Counted from the stretch's first letter, positions 44,443 to 54,872 are shown. The stretch is DNA of 64,000 nucleotides from Bradyrhizobium jicamae (GCF_018130695.1 NZ_JAFCJX010000002.1:310001-374000); one strand, 5' to 3'. Notes: a model not told the origin generated them from the letters alone. Translations and numbers: made by a program.

Positions 44443-44549
44443 GTCATTGCGAGCGCAGCGACTTGTCCGCCGTAGCCTTGGCGAAGGCGGAAGCAATCCA
44501 TAGAGCCGCACATTGGATGGATGGATTGCTTCGCTTCGCTCGCAATGAC
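44443..44549. repeat. Palindromic repeat, family B, copy interrupted by 30 bp
   Basis: The left arm GTCATTGCGAGCGCAGCG (44443-44460) is split from its continuation AAGCAATCCA (44491-44500) by 30 foreign bases (44461-44490), which themselves contain the inverted pair TCCGCC / GGCGGA. The right arm TGGATTGCTTCGCTTCGCTC and so on (to 44549) is continuous. Compare the intact copy at 31137-31215. It lies between ftsW and murG. Confidence 0.9.
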
Positions 44550-44564
44550 GGTATAAGTGTCACT

Positions 44565-45665
44565 ATGGCTGAATCACCCCTCATCCTCCTGGCCGCCGGC
44601 GGCACCGGCGGCCATCTGTTCCCGGCCGAAGCCCTCGGTGTCGAGCTGATCAAGCGCGGCCTGCGCGTGCGGCTCGCGACCGACGCGCGCGCGCTGAAAT
44701 TCAGCGGCCTGTTCACAAGGGACATGATCGACGTCGTGCCGAGCGAGACCGTGCGCAGCCGCAATCCGATCGCGCTGGCGCGTACCGGTCTGATGCTCGG
44801 TTACGGCATGCTGGTCGCGCTCAATGTGGTGCGGCGCCTGAAGCCGGCCGCCGTCATCGGCTTCGGCGGCTACCCGACCCTGCCGCCGCTGCTGGCCGCG
44901 CGCGTGCTCGGCCGGCCCGGCATCATCCATGATGCGAACGCGGTGCTCGGCCGCGCCAACCGTTTCCTCTCCACGCGAGTCAATGCGATCGCGACCTCGC
45001 TGCCCGGCGTGCTCGACCGAGATCCCGCGTTGGCGAGCAAGGCAACGACCGTCGGCACGCCGATGCGTCCGGCGATCCTCGCTGCGGCGGCGGTGCCTTA
45101 CGCCTCGCCCGAAGTGAACGGCCCGCTGCGCCTGCTCGTGGTCGGCGGCAGCCAGGGCGCGCGGGTGATGAGCGACATCGTTCCTCCCGCGATCGAGAAG
45201 CTCGAGCCCGCGTTGTGGAGCCGGCTCATCCTGACGCAGCAGGTGCGCGACGAGGACATGGCGCGGGTCCGCGCGGTCTATGACCGGCTCAAGATCAACG
45301 CCGAGCTCGCGCCGTTCTTCAGCGATCTGCCGGCCAAGCTCGCCTCCAGCCATCTCGTGATCTCGCGCTCCGGCGCCGGCACCGTCGCCGAGCTTGCCGC
45401 GATCGGCCGGCCCTCCATCCTGGTGCCACTGCCCGGCGCGATCGACCAGGACCAGTTCGCCAATGCTGGCGTGCTGGCCAAGGTCGACGGCGGCTTGCGC
45501 ATTCCGCAGAACGAATTCACGCCGGACAGGCTGGCGTCGGAGATCTCCGCTCTTGCCGCCGAGCCCGCGAAACTCACCGCGATGGCGGTCGCCGCACGCG
45601 GCGTCGGCCGGCTGGATGCTGCGGAACGGCTGGCCGATCTGGTGATGAAAGTGGCTGGAATTTAG
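44565..45665 (+). CDS. murG: UDP-N-acetylglucosamine--lipid I transferase MurG
   Basis: A 366-residue GT28 glycosyltransferase that adds GlcNAc to lipid I to give lipid II on the cytoplasmic face of the membrane. The N-terminal glycine-rich loop [16 protein letters not shown] (about residues 9-24), the [14 protein letters not shown] region (about 98-111), [14 protein letters not shown] (about 190) and [32 protein letters not shown] (about 266-297) are all present. ATG 44565 is directly before the first motif. The 133-base gap to ftsW carries a family B repeat. Confidence 0.96.
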   Translation: MAESPLILLAAGGTGGHLFPAEALGVELIKRGLRVRLATDARALKFSGLFTRDMIDVVPSETVRSRNPIALARTGLMLGYGMLVALNVVRRLKPAAVIGFGGYPTLPPLLAARVLGRPGIIHDANAVLGRANRFLSTRVNAIATSLPGVLDRDPALASKATTVGTPMRPAILAAAAVPYASPEVNGPLRLLVVGGSQGARVMSDIVPPAIEKLEPALWSRLILTQQVRDEDMARVRAVYDRLKINAELAPFFSDLPAKLASSHLVISRSGAGTVAELAAIGRPSILVPLPGAIDQDQFANAGVLAKVDGGLRIPQNEFTPDRLASEISALAAEPAKLTAMAVAARGVGRLDAAERLADLVMKVAGI

Positions 45666-45775
45666 GCCGGAATGACGAATTTAAGGGGAAGGCCGGGCTT
45701 GTCCCGACCGTCCCTGTCTTTCATAAGTCGGTTGATGTCCGGATCGAATCCGGACGCGACGAAGGTGATAGCAAG

Positions 45776-47179
45776 ATGAGACTGCCGCGCGAGATCGGGC
45801 CCATACATTTCGTCGGAATTGGCGGCATCGGCATGAGCGGCATCGCCGAGGTGCTGATCAATCTCGGCTACACCGTGCAGGGCTCGGACGCATCGGACAA
45901 TTACAATCTCGATCGCCTGCGCAAGAAGGGCGCGAAAATCTCGGTCGGCCACGCCGCGGAGAATGTCGATGGCGCCGATGTGCTTGTTGTCTCGACCGCG
46001 ATCAAGCGCGACAATCCGGAACTGATGGCGGCGCGCGAGCGACGCATTCTCGTGGTGCGGCGCGCCGAGATGCTGGCGGAGCTGATGCGGCTGAAGAGCT
46101 GCGTTGCGATCGCCGGCACCCATGGCAAGACCACGACCACCACGATGGTCGCGACCTTGCTCGACGCCGGCAATCTCGATCCGACCGTGATCAATGGCGG
46201 CATCATCAATGCCTACGGGTCCAATGCGCGGCTCGGCGCCGGCGACTGGATGGTGGTCGAGGCCGACGAGAGCGATGGCACCTTCCTGAAGCTGCCGTCC
46301 GACGTCGTGATCGTCACCAACATCGATCCCGAGCATCTCGACCACTTCAAGACCTTCGAGGCGATCCAGGACGCGTTCCGCAATTTCATCGAGAACGTGC
46401 CGTTCTACGGCTTTGCCGTGATGTGCATCGATCATCCCGTGGTGCAGACCCTGGTCGGCAAGATCGAGGACCGCCGCATCATCACCTACGGCCAGAACCC
46501 GCAGGCCGATGCGCGGCTGGTCGACCTGACGCCGATGGGAGGCGGCTCGAAATTCACGGTCGCGATCCGCGATCGCAAGACCGGTGCGACGCACGAGATA
46601 TCAGACATCACGCTGCCGATGCCGGGCCGCCACAACGCGTCGAACGCGACGGCGGCGATCGCGGTGGCGCATGAGCTCGGTGTCTCCGACGACGTGATCC
46701 GTAACGCCATGGCCAGCTTCGGCGGCGTGAAACGGCGCTTCACCAAGACCGGCGAGTGGAACGGCGTCACCGTGATCGACGATTACGGCCATCACCCCGT
46801 CGAGATCGCGGCGGTGCTGAAGGCGGCGCGCGAATCCGTCAACGGCAAGATCATCGCCGTGGTGCAGCCGCATCGCTACACCCGCCTGCAGTCGCTGTTC
46901 GAGGAATTCTGCACCTGCTTCAACGACGCCGATACCGTCGTCGTCGCCGACGTCTATGCCGCCGGCGAAGCGCCGATCACGGGCGTCGACCGCGATCATT
47001 TCGTCACGGGCCTCCGCGCCCATGGCCATCGCGACGTGGTGCCGCTGCCGAACGCGAGTGAGCTCGCCAAGATCGTGCACGGCAAGGCCAGGTCCGGCGA
47101 TCTCGTTGTCTGCCTCGGTGCCGGCAACATTACGCAATGGGCGTACGCATTGCCCGATCAGCTGAAGGCGTTGGGGTGA
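45776..47179 (+). CDS. murC: UDP-N-acetylmuramate--L-alanine ligase MurC
   Basis: A 467-residue ATP-dependent Mur ligase adding the first amino acid of the stem peptide. The N-terminal UDP-binding loop is [16 protein letters not shown] (about residues 11-26), the ATP site [14 protein letters not shown] (about 113-126), followed by DESDGTF (about 163) and the [14 protein letters not shown] segment (about 362). Full length. A small perfect inverted repeat (TCCGGA-TCGAA-TCCGGA, 45738-45754) lies in the 110-base gap before it. Confidence 0.97.
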   Translation: MRLPREIGPIHFVGIGGIGMSGIAEVLINLGYTVQGSDASDNYNLDRLRKKGAKISVGHAAENVDGADVLVVSTAIKRDNPELMAARERRILVVRRAEMLAELMRLKSCVAIAGTHGKTTTTTMVATLLDAGNLDPTVINGGIINAYGSNARLGAGDWMVVEADESDGTFLKLPSDVVIVTNIDPEHLDHFKTFEAIQDAFRNFIENVPFYGFAVMCIDHPVVQTLVGKIEDRRIITYGQNPQADARLVDLTPMGGGSKFTVAIRDRKTGATHEISDITLPMPGRHNASNATAAIAVAHELGVSDDVIRNAMASFGGVKRRFTKTGEWNGVTVIDDYGHHPVEIAAVLKAARESVNGKIIAVVQPHRYTRLQSLFEEFCTCFNDADTVVVADVYAAGEAPITGVDRDHFVTGLRAHGHRDVVPLPNASELAKIVHGKARSGDLVVCLGAGNITQWAYALPDQLKALG

Positions 47180-47228
47180 TGGACGCTTCGTACCCCTCCA
47201 CGTCATGGCCGGGCTTGGGAGGGTGACC

Positions 47229-48152
47229 ATGACCTTCCCCGACATCACCCCCGATCTCAAATCCGCGATGCCCGGGCTGCGCGGCCGCTTGCTCGCCAAC
47301 CAGTCACTTGCCGAACTCACCTGGTTTCGCGTCGGCGGTCCGGCGCAGGTGCTGTTCACGCCGGCGGATGAGGACGATCTCGCTTATTTCCTGAAGCACC
47401 TGCCGAAGGATCTGCCGGTCTATGTCGTCGGCGTCGGCTCCAATCTGATCGTGCGCGACGGCGGGTTGCCCGGCGTCGTGATCCGCCTCGCGCCGCGCGC
47501 GTTCGGCGAGACCAGCGCGGACGGTGACATCGTCACCGCTGGTGCTGCGGCGCTCGACAAGCGTGTCGCGGAGACGGCTGCGAGCGCCAACATCGGCGGC
47601 ATGGAATTCTTCTTCGGCATCCCCGGCACGATCGGCGGCGCGCTACGCATGAATGCCGGCGCCAATGGCGGCGAGACCAGGGATGTGCTGCTCGAGGCGA
47701 CCGGTGTCGGCCGTGACGGTACGAAGCACGTTTTTGGCAATGCCGACATGAAATTCGTCTACCGCAACAGCGGCGTCGATCCCTCCATCATCTTCACCTC
47801 CGCGCGCTTCCGCGGAAAGCTCACCGACGCCGAGGCGATCCGCGTCCGCATGAATGAGGTGCAGGCCCATCGCGAGACCGCGCAGCCGATCCGCGAGAAG
47901 ACCGGCGGATCGACGTTCAAGAATCCGCCCGGCAACAGCGCCTGGAAGCTGATCGATGCTGCCGGCTGCCGCGGCCTGAAGGTCGGTGGCGCGCAGGTGT
48001 CGGAGATGCACTGCAATTTCCTGATCAACACCGGCAGCGCCACGGGTCACGACATCGAGACGCTCGGCGAAACCGTGCGTGAACGGGTCAGGCAGACATC
48101 CGGAATTGAGCTACACTGGGAAATCAAGCGGATTGGAATCGGACGAGACTGA
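47229..48152 (+). CDS. murB: UDP-N-acetylmuramate dehydrogenase MurB
   Basis: A 307-residue FAD enzyme reducing UDP-GlcNAc-enolpyruvate to UDP-MurNAc with NADPH. FAD-binding parts are [15 protein letters not shown] (about residues 28-42), [21 protein letters not shown] (about 68-88) and [22 protein letters not shown] (about 125-146). The serine of GSTFKNP (about 230) acts as proton donor. The C-terminus ends in [10 protein letters not shown]. Type II-like pattern. ATG 47229 is preferred to 47205 because it gives the family-like start. Its stop overlaps the ddl start by one base. Confidence 0.96.
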   Translation: MTFPDITPDLKSAMPGLRGRLLANQSLAELTWFRVGGPAQVLFTPADEDDLAYFLKHLPKDLPVYVVGVGSNLIVRDGGLPGVVIRLAPRAFGETSADGDIVTAGAAALDKRVAETAASANIGGMEFFFGIPGTIGGALRMNAGANGGETRDVLLEATGVGRDGTKHVFGNADMKFVYRNSGVDPSIIFTSARFRGKLTDAEAIRVRMNEVQAHRETAQPIREKTGGSTFKNPPGNSAWKLIDAAGCRGLKVGGAQVSEMHCNFLINTGSATGHDIETLGETVRERVRQTSGIELHWEIKRIGIGRD

Positions 48153-49138
48153 TGCGCACCACCATTCTCTTTGGCGGCACCAATAAAGAGCGGCTGGTTT
48201 CGGTCGCGAGCACGCAGGCGCTGTGCAAGGCGCTGCCCGAGGCAGACCTCTGGTTCTGGCACGTCAACGACACTGTGCACGTGGTGCAGACCGATGAACT
48301 GCTGCGCCATACGCGACCGTTCGAGGACGAGTTCAAGCCGGCCGCGCGCGGCATCCCGTTGGCTGAGGCGCTGGACCAGGCCAAGGCCGAGGATCGCGTG
48401 CTGGTGCTCGGCCTGCATGGCGGTCGTGCCGAGAACGGCGAATTGCAGGCGATGTGCGAACTGCGCGGCGTGCCCTTCACCGGCTCCGGTTCGGCGTCGT
48501 CGAATCTCGCGTTCGACAAGCTCGCCGCCAAGCGCTTTGCGGCGATTGCGGGTGTGAATGCACCGCAGGGCATCGCGCTCGGGGATCTGGACGACGCCTT
48601 CGACAAATATGGCAGGCTGATCGCAAAGCCCGCCAAGGACGGCTCGAGCTACGGGCTGATCTTCGTCAACGCCAGACAGGATCTGATCGCGGTCCGCAAC
48701 GCGGCCAAGACCGAGGAATATCTGATCGAGCCGTTCGTCGCCGGCATCGAATCGACCTGCGGCGTGCTGGAGCGCGCCGACGGCTCGATCATCGCGCTGC
48801 CGCCGATTGAGATCGTGCCGGGCGAGGGCGCCTTCGACTACGCGGCGAAGTACCTGCTCAAGTCGACCCAGGAGATCTGTCCGGGGCGTTTTGCGCCCGA
48901 TGTGACGGCTGCGCTGATGGACCAGGCGGCGCGGGCGCACCGGGCGCTGTCATGCAGCGGCTACTCCCGCAGCGACTTCATCGTCTCCCCGACCGGGCTG
49001 GTCTATCTCGAGACCAACACCCTGCCGGGCCTGACCGCCGCCTCACTCTATCCGAAGGCCCTGAAGGCGCAGGGCATCGCGTTCGCCGACTTCCTGAACG
49101 ACCAGATCGAGCTGGCGAAACGCCGCGCGCAGAAATAG
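48152..49138 (+). CDS. ddl: D-alanine--D-alanine ligase-like ATP-grasp protein
   Basis: A 328-residue ATP-grasp enzyme in the ddl slot of the cluster, between murB and ftsQ. It probably joins two D-alanines for the stem peptide. Features are LHGGRAENGELQAMCELRGVPFTGSG (about residues 90-115), FDKLAAKRFAAIAGV (about 123-137), IAKPAKDGSSYGLIFV (about 160-175) and VYLETNTLPGLTAASLYP (about 288-305). It is more divergent than standard DdlB: the start reads TTILFGGTNKERLVSV, not the usual GGxSxEREVS. The GTG/ATG overlap with murB indicates coupling. Confidence 0.82.
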   Translation: MRTTILFGGTNKERLVSVASTQALCKALPEADLWFWHVNDTVHVVQTDELLRHTRPFEDEFKPAARGIPLAEALDQAKAEDRVLVLGLHGGRAENGELQAMCELRGVPFTGSGSASSNLAFDKLAAKRFAAIAGVNAPQGIALGDLDDAFDKYGRLIAKPAKDGSSYGLIFVNARQDLIAVRNAAKTEEYLIEPFVAGIESTCGVLERADGSIIALPPIEIVPGEGAFDYAAKYLLKSTQEICPGRFAPDVTAALMDQAARAHRALSCSGYSRSDFIVSPTGLVYLETNTLPGLTAASLYPKALKAQGIAFADFLNDQIELAKRRAQK

Positions 49139-49374
49139 GGAACCCGGGAGTTGCACGGGGAGGGGAACCCAAACTGTTGCAAAAATGCTAACGAGTTCGC
49201 GCCAAAGCACTCACAAGGTTGATCAAAACACGCTCCAGTCGGGTCGGTTTTACCATTTGTTTACCAGGAAGCCCGAAGGTTAACGCTGGCGGCGCATGTT
49301 GCGACATCCCTCAAGACGTCACCTGCGCCGGAACCCGCAAGTTGTGCGGGCACAACCTGTGACGAGCTCGTGCA

Positions 49375-50370
49375 ATGGATGGTGCAGGACGCCTCGCCCG
49401 ATCGACCCGATCGCTGAGGCCCCAAGCTGACCTGAAAGCAGCCGCTATTGGAGCGGCCGTGCTGACGCGCGAGTTTTTCGCCCGCCATCTTCCGCGCCCC
49501 CGCCGCAAGCCCGCCCCGATCATCGACCGCGAGCCGTCGAACCGCGTGATTCTGCTGCTGGAGCGTTATCTGCCGCGCCGCATCGGCGTCACCGCGACGC
49601 TCGCGATCCTGCTCGGCAGCGCCGGCTTAGGCATCGTCAAGGGCGGCCATGTTGATGAGGCCGTCGAGGCCTTCAGCGACGCCCGCAATGCGCTGGCCAA
49701 TTCCGCCGGCTTCCGCATCACCACGGTCGCCATCAACGGCCGCAAGCAGCTGAGCCAGGACGAGGTGCTCGCGATCGGCGGCGTCAACGGCCGCTCGTCG
49801 CTGCTGTTCCTCGATGCCGCGACCGTGCGCGAGAAGCTCAAGGCCAGTCCCTGGATCGCGGATGCCACGATCCTGAAACTCTATCCGAACCGGCTGCAGA
49901 TCGACATCGTCGAGCGCGCCGCGTTCGCGTTGTGGCAGCAGGATGGCCGCCTTGCCGTGATCGCCGACGACGGTGCGGTGGTCCAGCCGTATTTCTCGCG
50001 CCGCTTCGTCAACCTGCCGCTGGTGGTGGGCAAGGGCGCCGATACGCGCGCGAAGGATTTCCTGGCGCTGCTCGACCGCTACCCGCAGGTGCGCTCGGTC
50101 ACCAAGGCCGCGATCTTCGTCGGCGAACGGCGCTGGAACCTGCGGCTGAAGGACGGTCTCGACATCCGTCTGCCGGAGAACGACGTCGGCAATGCGCTGG
50201 CCGCGCTCTCCAGGCTCGACAAGGAAGACAAGCTGTTCTCGCGCGACATCGTTGCCGTCGACATGCGCCTGCCCGACCGTCTGTTCGTGCAGCTCTCCGA
50301 GGACGCCGCAAAGGCGCGCGAAGAGCTGTTCAAGGACAAGAAGTCCAAGAAGAAGGCCGTTGACCTATGA
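49375..50370 (+). CDS. ftsQ: Cell division protein FtsQ
   Basis: A 331-residue bitopic protein. A basic cytoplasmic head (about residues 1-70) is followed by one transmembrane helix (about 71-95). The periplasmic part contains a POTRA domain beginning ITTVAINGRKQLSQDEVLAIGG (about 118-140) and the FtsQ beta domain (about 190-310). It recruits FtsB/FtsL to the septum. The long lysine-rich tail is usual in rhizobia. The stop overlaps the ftsA start by four bases. The 236-bp upstream gap may carry a promoter for ftsQAZ. Confidence 0.93.
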   Translation: MDGAGRLARSTRSLRPQADLKAAAIGAAVLTREFFARHLPRPRRKPAPIIDREPSNRVILLLERYLPRRIGVTATLAILLGSAGLGIVKGGHVDEAVEAFSDARNALANSAGFRITTVAINGRKQLSQDEVLAIGGVNGRSSLLFLDAATVREKLKASPWIADATILKLYPNRLQIDIVERAAFALWQQDGRLAVIADDGAVVQPYFSRRFVNLPLVVGKGADTRAKDFLALLDRYPQVRSVTKAAIFVGERRWNLRLKDGLDIRLPENDVGNALAALSRLDKEDKLFSRDIVAVDMRLPDRLFVQLSEDAAKAREELFKDKKSKKKAVDL

Positions 50371-51683
50371 CCGGCCTCGACCGCAATTTGACCCCGAAGA
50401 CCCGCCCGATGCAGAAGCGCACCGCGCTGGTGGCCTCGCTCGACGTCGGCTCCAGCAAGATCGCCTGCATGATCGCGCGGCTGAAGCCGTCGCCGCCGAA
50501 CGAGGCGTTGCGCGGCCGCAGCCATGCGGTGGAATTGATCGGCTACAGCCAGATCCAGTCGCGCGGCGTCAAGGCCGGCGCGGTGGTCGACCTCGCCGAA
50601 TGCGAGAAGGCGGTGCGTCACGCCGTGGCGCTCGCCGAGCGCATGGCCAAGGTCCGCGTCGAATCCGTGCTGCTCTCGGTTTCCGGCGGCCGGCTGCATG
50701 GCCAGCTGGTCGAGGCTGCCGCCGACATCCGCGGCGGCTCGGTGACGTCGGACGACATCAGCCGCGTCACCTCGGCCGGCATGCGCCACGCCACCGGCGA
50801 GGGCCGCACCGTGCTGCATGCGCTGCCGGTCGGCTACGCGCTCGACGGCGTCAAGGGCATCCGCGATCCCAGAGGCATGGTGGCGCGCCAGTTCGGCGTC
50901 GACATGAATGTCGTGACGGCGGACGCGACCGTCGCCAAGAACCTGATGCTGGTGGTGGAACGCTGCCATCTCAACGTCGAGGCCATGGCGGCGAGTCCTT
51001 ATGTCGCAGGTCTCTCGATCCTGACCGATGACGAAGCCGATCTTGGCGCCGCCGTGATCGAAATGGGCGCGGGGTCGACCACGATCGCGACCTATTCCGG
51101 CGGCCGCTTCGTGCACGCGTCGGGATTTGCGCTCGGCGGCCAGCACATCACGATGGATCTCGCGCGCGGCATCGGCGCCTGCATTGCGGATGCCGAGCGA
51201 ATCAAGACCTTATACGGCACCGTGTTGACCGGCGGTTCGGATGCGCGCGAGCTGATGTCGGTTCCGACCGCAGGCGACGACCGCGATACCCCGCAGATCG
51301 TTTCCCGCGCCACGATCGCGAACATCGTCCGGCATCGCGCCGAGGAGATCTTTGAGATGGTCCGGGACCGGCTCGCCGACTCCCCCTTCGCCGCGGAGCC
51401 GAGGGCGCGCGTTGTGCTGAGCGGCGGCGCCTCGCAGCTGACCGGCACCGTCGAGCTCGCCACGCGCATTCTCAACCGTCCCGTCCGCATCGGCCGTCCG
51501 CTCGGCTTCGGCCGGCTGCCCAACGAGGCCAAGGGCGCCTCGTTCGCGGTGCCTGCGGGCCTGCTCGTCTATCCGCAATACGCTCATCTTGAACATGTCG
51601 AACCGCGACACACGCGGCAACTCAGGACAGGGACTGACGGTTACTTCGGAAAGGTCGGACGATGGCTTCGCGAGGGCTTCTGA
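50367..51683 (+). CDS. ftsA: Cell division protein FtsA
   Basis: A 438-residue actin-like ATPase that anchors FtsZ to the membrane. The phosphate-1 motif is VASLDVGSSKIACMIARL (about residues 23-40). The adenosine region includes ADLGAAVIEMGAGSTTIATYSGG (about 230-252) and VVLSGGASQLTGTVELA (about 350-366). The C-terminal amphipathic helix KVGRWLREGF serves as membrane target. ATG 50367 overlaps ftsQ's stop (ATGA). The N-terminal extension before the first strand is longer than in enteric bacteria. Confidence 0.96.
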   Translation: MTGLDRNLTPKTRPMQKRTALVASLDVGSSKIACMIARLKPSPPNEALRGRSHAVELIGYSQIQSRGVKAGAVVDLAECEKAVRHAVALAERMAKVRVESVLLSVSGGRLHGQLVEAAADIRGGSVTSDDISRVTSAGMRHATGEGRTVLHALPVGYALDGVKGIRDPRGMVARQFGVDMNVVTADATVAKNLMLVVERCHLNVEAMAASPYVAGLSILTDDEADLGAAVIEMGAGSTTIATYSGGRFVHASGFALGGQHITMDLARGIGACIADAERIKTLYGTVLTGGSDARELMSVPTAGDDRDTPQIVSRATIANIVRHRAEEIFEMVRDRLADSPFAAEPRARVVLSGGASQLTGTVELATRILNRPVRIGRPLGFGRLPNEAKGASFAVPAGLLVYPQYAHLEHVEPRHTRQLRTGTDGYFGKVGRWLREGF

Positions 51684-51770
51684 TGACCGACACCCATCAC
51701 CAAGGAATTTCACCAACTCCCGCGGCCGCCGGCCGGGGCGAACCCACGCGCGCGTAATCGAGAGGCAACC

Positions 51771-53561
51771 ATGGCACTCAATCTGACCCCCCCTGACATC
51801 AGCGAGCTGAAACCGCGGATTACCGTCTTCGGCGTCGGTGGCGCAGGCGGCAATGCCGTCAACAACATGATCACTGCCGGGTTGCAGGGCGTCGATTTCG
51901 TCGTCGCCAACACCGACGCACAGGCGCTGACCATGTCGAAGGCGCAGCGCATCATCCAGATGGGTACGCAAGTCACCCAGGGTCTCGGCGCCGGTTCGCA
52001 GCCCGATGTCGGCGCGGCCGCCGCCACCGAGGTCATCGACGAGCTCCGCGATCATCTGACCGGTGCCAACATGGTGTTCGTCACCGCCGGCATGGGCGGC
52101 GGCACCGGCACCGGCGCAGCTCCCGTGATCGCCAAGGCCGCGCGCGAGATGGGCATCCTCACCGTCGGCGTCGTGACCAAGCCGTTCCACTTCGAAGGCG
52201 GCCGCCGCATGCGCACCGCCGAGCACGGCATTGCCGAGCTCCACAAGGTGGTCGACACGCTCCTGATCATCCCGAACCAGAACCTGTTCCGGGTCGCCAA
52301 CGAGAAGACCACCTTCGCCGACGCGTTCGCGATGGCCGACCAGGTGCTCTATTCGGGCGTCGCCTGCATCACCGACCTGATGGTCAAGGAAGGCCTGATC
52401 AACCTCGACTTCGCCGACGTCCGCGCCGTGATGCGTGAGATGGGCAAGGCGATGATGGGCACCGGCGAGGCGACCGGCGAGAAGCGCGCACTGACCGCAG
52501 CCGAAGCTGCGATCGCCAACCCGCTGATCGACGATAGCTCGATGAAGGGCGCCCGTGGCCTCTTGATCTCGATCACCGGCGGCAAGGACCTGACCCTGTT
52601 CGAAGTCGACGAAGCCGCCACCCGCATCCGCGAGGAAGTCGATCCCGACGCCAACATCATCGTCGGCGCCACCTTCGACGAGACCCTCGACGGCATCATC
52701 CGCGTCTCCGTGGTTGCGACCGGCATCGAGCAGGCCGCGATCGCCCGCAACGCTGCCGCCGCGCCGGCCGTGCAGACGAACGGTTCGCCGGAGAACCGGC
52801 TCGCCGACCTCACCGCGCGCCTGAAGGCCGACAATGCGCGGATGGCCGAGCGCGCCCAGAAGCTGGAAGCCGCTCCCGCCCCGGTGACGGTTGCTCCGAT
52901 CGTGACCCCGGCGCCCGTCGCGCCGCAGCCGCCGCGCCAGGCCATGAATAATGTCGAGCGCGGTGCTTTGGCCGCGATCGCCGCGGCGGTCGCCCCGGAG
53001 GCCCCGGCGCCGATGCAGGCGGCAGCCTATGGCGATGTGACGGTCCGCCCGATCGCGCAGAAGCCGACCCTGTTCCCGGATCATGAGGTGGCCAAGATCG
53101 AGCACCACGAGCCGGCAACCCCCGAAACCTTCATCCCTCAGGCGGCCGAACGTGCGCCGGCCCGCGCCCCGCGGATGCCGAAGTTCGAGGACCTGCCGAT
53201 GCCGGCCCAGGCCGAGATCCGCCAGGCCCGCGGCGACGGCGAGGAGGAGCACCAGCAGCAGAAGACCCGGCTGTCGCTGCTGCAGCGTCTGGCCAATGTT
53301 GGCCTCGGCCGTCGCGACGAAGAGTCGGAACCGCCGATCGCCGCCCGCTCCGCGAATCCGGCGATGCCGCCGCTTCCCGAGCGCAAGCCGGCCCGCTCCG
53401 TGGCGCAGCAGATCGCAGCTCACGATCCGGTATCCGAGTATGCGAAGCGCCCGGCGCCGCAGGGTCTGGACGCCCATGGCCGTCCCGCACCTGTTGCCCA
53501 GGCGCCACAGGGCGACGACCATCTTGATATCCCGGCCTTCCTCCGCCGGCAGGCAACCTGA
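51771..53561 (+). CDS. ftsZ: Cell division protein FtsZ (long C-terminal linker)
   Basis: A 596-residue tubulin-like GTPase that forms the Z ring. The GTPase core spans about residues 1-318: [14 protein letters not shown] (about 20-33), the tubulin signature [13 protein letters not shown] (about 106-118) and the catalytic T7-loop region [15 protein letters not shown] (about 207-221). A linker of roughly 260 residues, rich in Ala, Pro and Glu, precedes the conserved tail peptide DIPAFLRRQ that binds FtsA. Linker length is typical of rhizobia and much longer than in E. coli. Followed by a strong terminator. Confidence 0.97.
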   Translation: MALNLTPPDISELKPRITVFGVGGAGGNAVNNMITAGLQGVDFVVANTDAQALTMSKAQRIIQMGTQVTQGLGAGSQPDVGAAAATEVIDELRDHLTGANMVFVTAGMGGGTGTGAAPVIAKAAREMGILTVGVVTKPFHFEGGRRMRTAEHGIAELHKVVDTLLIIPNQNLFRVANEKTTFADAFAMADQVLYSGVACITDLMVKEGLINLDFADVRAVMREMGKAMMGTGEATGEKRALTAAEAAIANPLIDDSSMKGARGLLISITGGKDLTLFEVDEAATRIREEVDPDANIIVGATFDETLDGIIRVSVVATGIEQAAIARNAAAAPAVQTNGSPENRLADLTARLKADNARMAERAQKLEAAPAPVTVAPIVTPAPVAPQPPRQAMNNVERGALAAIAAAVAPEAPAPMQAAAYGDVTVRPIAQKPTLFPDHEVAKIEHHEPATPETFIPQAAERAPARAPRMPKFEDLPMPAQAEIRQARGDGEEEHQQQKTRLSLLQRLANVGLGRRDEESEPPIAARSANPAMPPLPERKPARSVAQQIAAHDPVSEYAKRPAPQGLDAHGRPAPVAQAPQGDDHLDIPAFLRRQAT

Positions 53562-53912
53562 AGTTTGTTACAATTCTGGCGACCCAACAGGCCCCGGCGC
53601 GACCCGCCGGGGCCTTCGCTTTTGGATCGTTGCCGTAGTCACAGTTTGGTGACCAAGCAGCTGATATTAAATGATTAATTATTCTTTCGGTGATCTGATG
53701 AAGGGGCTGAAAAGGCGCTTTTGCGCTGCCGCAATTTGGTTAACCCTTGGCGCGATTGCGGCGGAGATGGGGTAACAATCGGTAAAGAAGCGTGAGTTGG
53801 CTTCCTTAGGGCAGTGACTATGGTCTGCCGTGACTTGGGGAGCTCAAGCGAGTCGGCCTTGGGGAAATTGGCCTCTCTGTTTGAGTGAAGTCGGGTAGTG
53901 GGCAGTTATCGA
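53562..53912. other. 351-bp gap between ftsZ and lpxC
   Basis: Carries the ftsZ terminator (53590-53623), then an unusually AT-rich stretch for this genome (about 53651-53690: TTAAATGATTAATTATTC and neighbours) that may hold the lpxC promoter. No gene is visible. Half-sites resembling TTAACC occur but are not spaced like a regular CtrA box. Confidence 0.55.
53590..53623 (+). terminator. ftsZ: Rho-independent terminator of ftsZ
   Basis: Perfect 10-bp stem GGCCCCGGCG (53590-53599) / CGCCGGGGCC (53605-53614), loop of five bases, followed by a T-rich tail (TTCGCTTTT, 53615-53623). It lies 28 bases after the ftsZ stop and separates ftsZ from lpxC transcription. Confidence 0.92.
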
Positions 53913-54872
53913 ATGAAATTGAATCGCCAAACGACGCTTCGGTCGCAAGCCACCGTGACGGGTGTAGGCGTTCACTCCGGTTTGCCGGTCAATCTGACGT
54001 TGGGACCTGCGCCTGTCGACGCAGGTTTTATTTTTGTCCGCACCGGTCTCGACGGTGCCGACCGTGAAATCCAGGCCAACGCCAGTGCCGTGATCGCGAC
54101 CGATTTCGCGACGGTGCTGGGCGACTGCGAAGGTCCGCTGGTCTCCACCGCCGAGCATGTGCTTGCTGCGCTGCGCGGCATGGGCGTCGACAACGCTGTC
54201 ATCGAAGTCGACGGTCCCGAAGTTCCGATCATGGACGGCAGCGCTGCGGCTTTCGTTGCCGCGATCGAGCAGGCCGGTATCGTCACCCAGCAGGCCGCCC
54301 GCCGCTTCATCCAGGTGTTGAAGCCGGTCAAGGCAGTCATCGGTGATTCCGTCGGTGAACTGCGCCCCTTCGCCGGCGGGTTCCGCGCCGAGGTCGAGAT
54401 CGACTTCGCCAACCCTGTGATTGGCCGCCAGGTCTACAATTTCGATCTCTCGCCCGAGAGCTTCCGCCGTGACGTCGCCCGCGCCCGCACCTTCGGCTGC
54501 ATGAACGACGTGGCCCGCCTCTGGAGCGCCGGTTTCGCGCTCGGCGCCTCCTTCGAGAATTCCGTCGTGTTCGACGACACCCGCCTGCTCAACACCGAAG
54601 GCCTGCGCTACAGCGACGAATGCGTCCGCCACAAGGTGCTGGACGTGGTTGGCGACCTCGCGCTGGCCGGCCTGCCGCTGCTCGGCCTCTATCGTTCGGT
54701 CCGCGGCGGCCACAAGCTGAACCACGCGGTGCTGAAGGCCCTGCTGGCCGATCCCAGCGCTTGGCGGGTGGTCGAATCGGGGACCGCACGTCGCCCCCGC
54801 GGTTATGTCGAGGCCGGCGTTGGCATGGTCGGCGGCATCGTTTCCCCGGCCTACGGCCCGGACGTTTCCTGA
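53913..54872 (+). CDS. lpxC: UDP-3-O-acyl-N-acetylglucosamine deacetylase LpxC
   Basis: A 319-residue zinc amidase catalysing the committed step of lipid A synthesis. The metal site lies in STAEHVLAALRGMGVDNAVIEVDGPEVP (about residues 78-105), with the later His and Asp in RHKVLDVVGDLALAG (about 240-254) and the catalytic His in GGHKLNHAVLKAL (about 268-280). The conserved EVPIMDGSA segment is present. Start ATG 53913 (MKLNRQTTLRSQ) fits the family; the frame to 53898 only adds five residues. Confidence 0.97.
   Translation: MKLNRQTTLRSQATVTGVGVHSGLPVNLTLGPAPVDAGFIFVRTGLDGADREIQANASAVIATDFATVLGDCEGPLVSTAEHVLAALRGMGVDNAVIEVDGPEVPIMDGSAAAFVAAIEQAGIVTQQAARRFIQVLKPVKAVIGDSVGELRPFAGGFRAEVEIDFANPVIGRQVYNFDLSPESFRRDVARARTFGCMNDVARLWSAGFALGASFENSVVFDDTRLLNTEGLRYSDECVRHKVLDVVGDLALAGLPLLGLYRSVRGGHKLNHAVLKALLADPSAWRVVESGTARRPRGYVEAGVGMVGGIVSPAYGPDVS

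Noticed and set aside
51210..53522. 770-codon open frame opposite ftsZ/ftsA
   Set aside because: It is the complement of ftsA/ftsZ coding DNA; composition is Arg/His/Gly-rich as expected from high-GC antisense and no domain is visible.
53651..53690. CtrA box before lpxC
   Set aside because: Half-sites TTAA/TTAA are 4 bases apart, not 7, and the AT-rich stretch makes chance matches likely.
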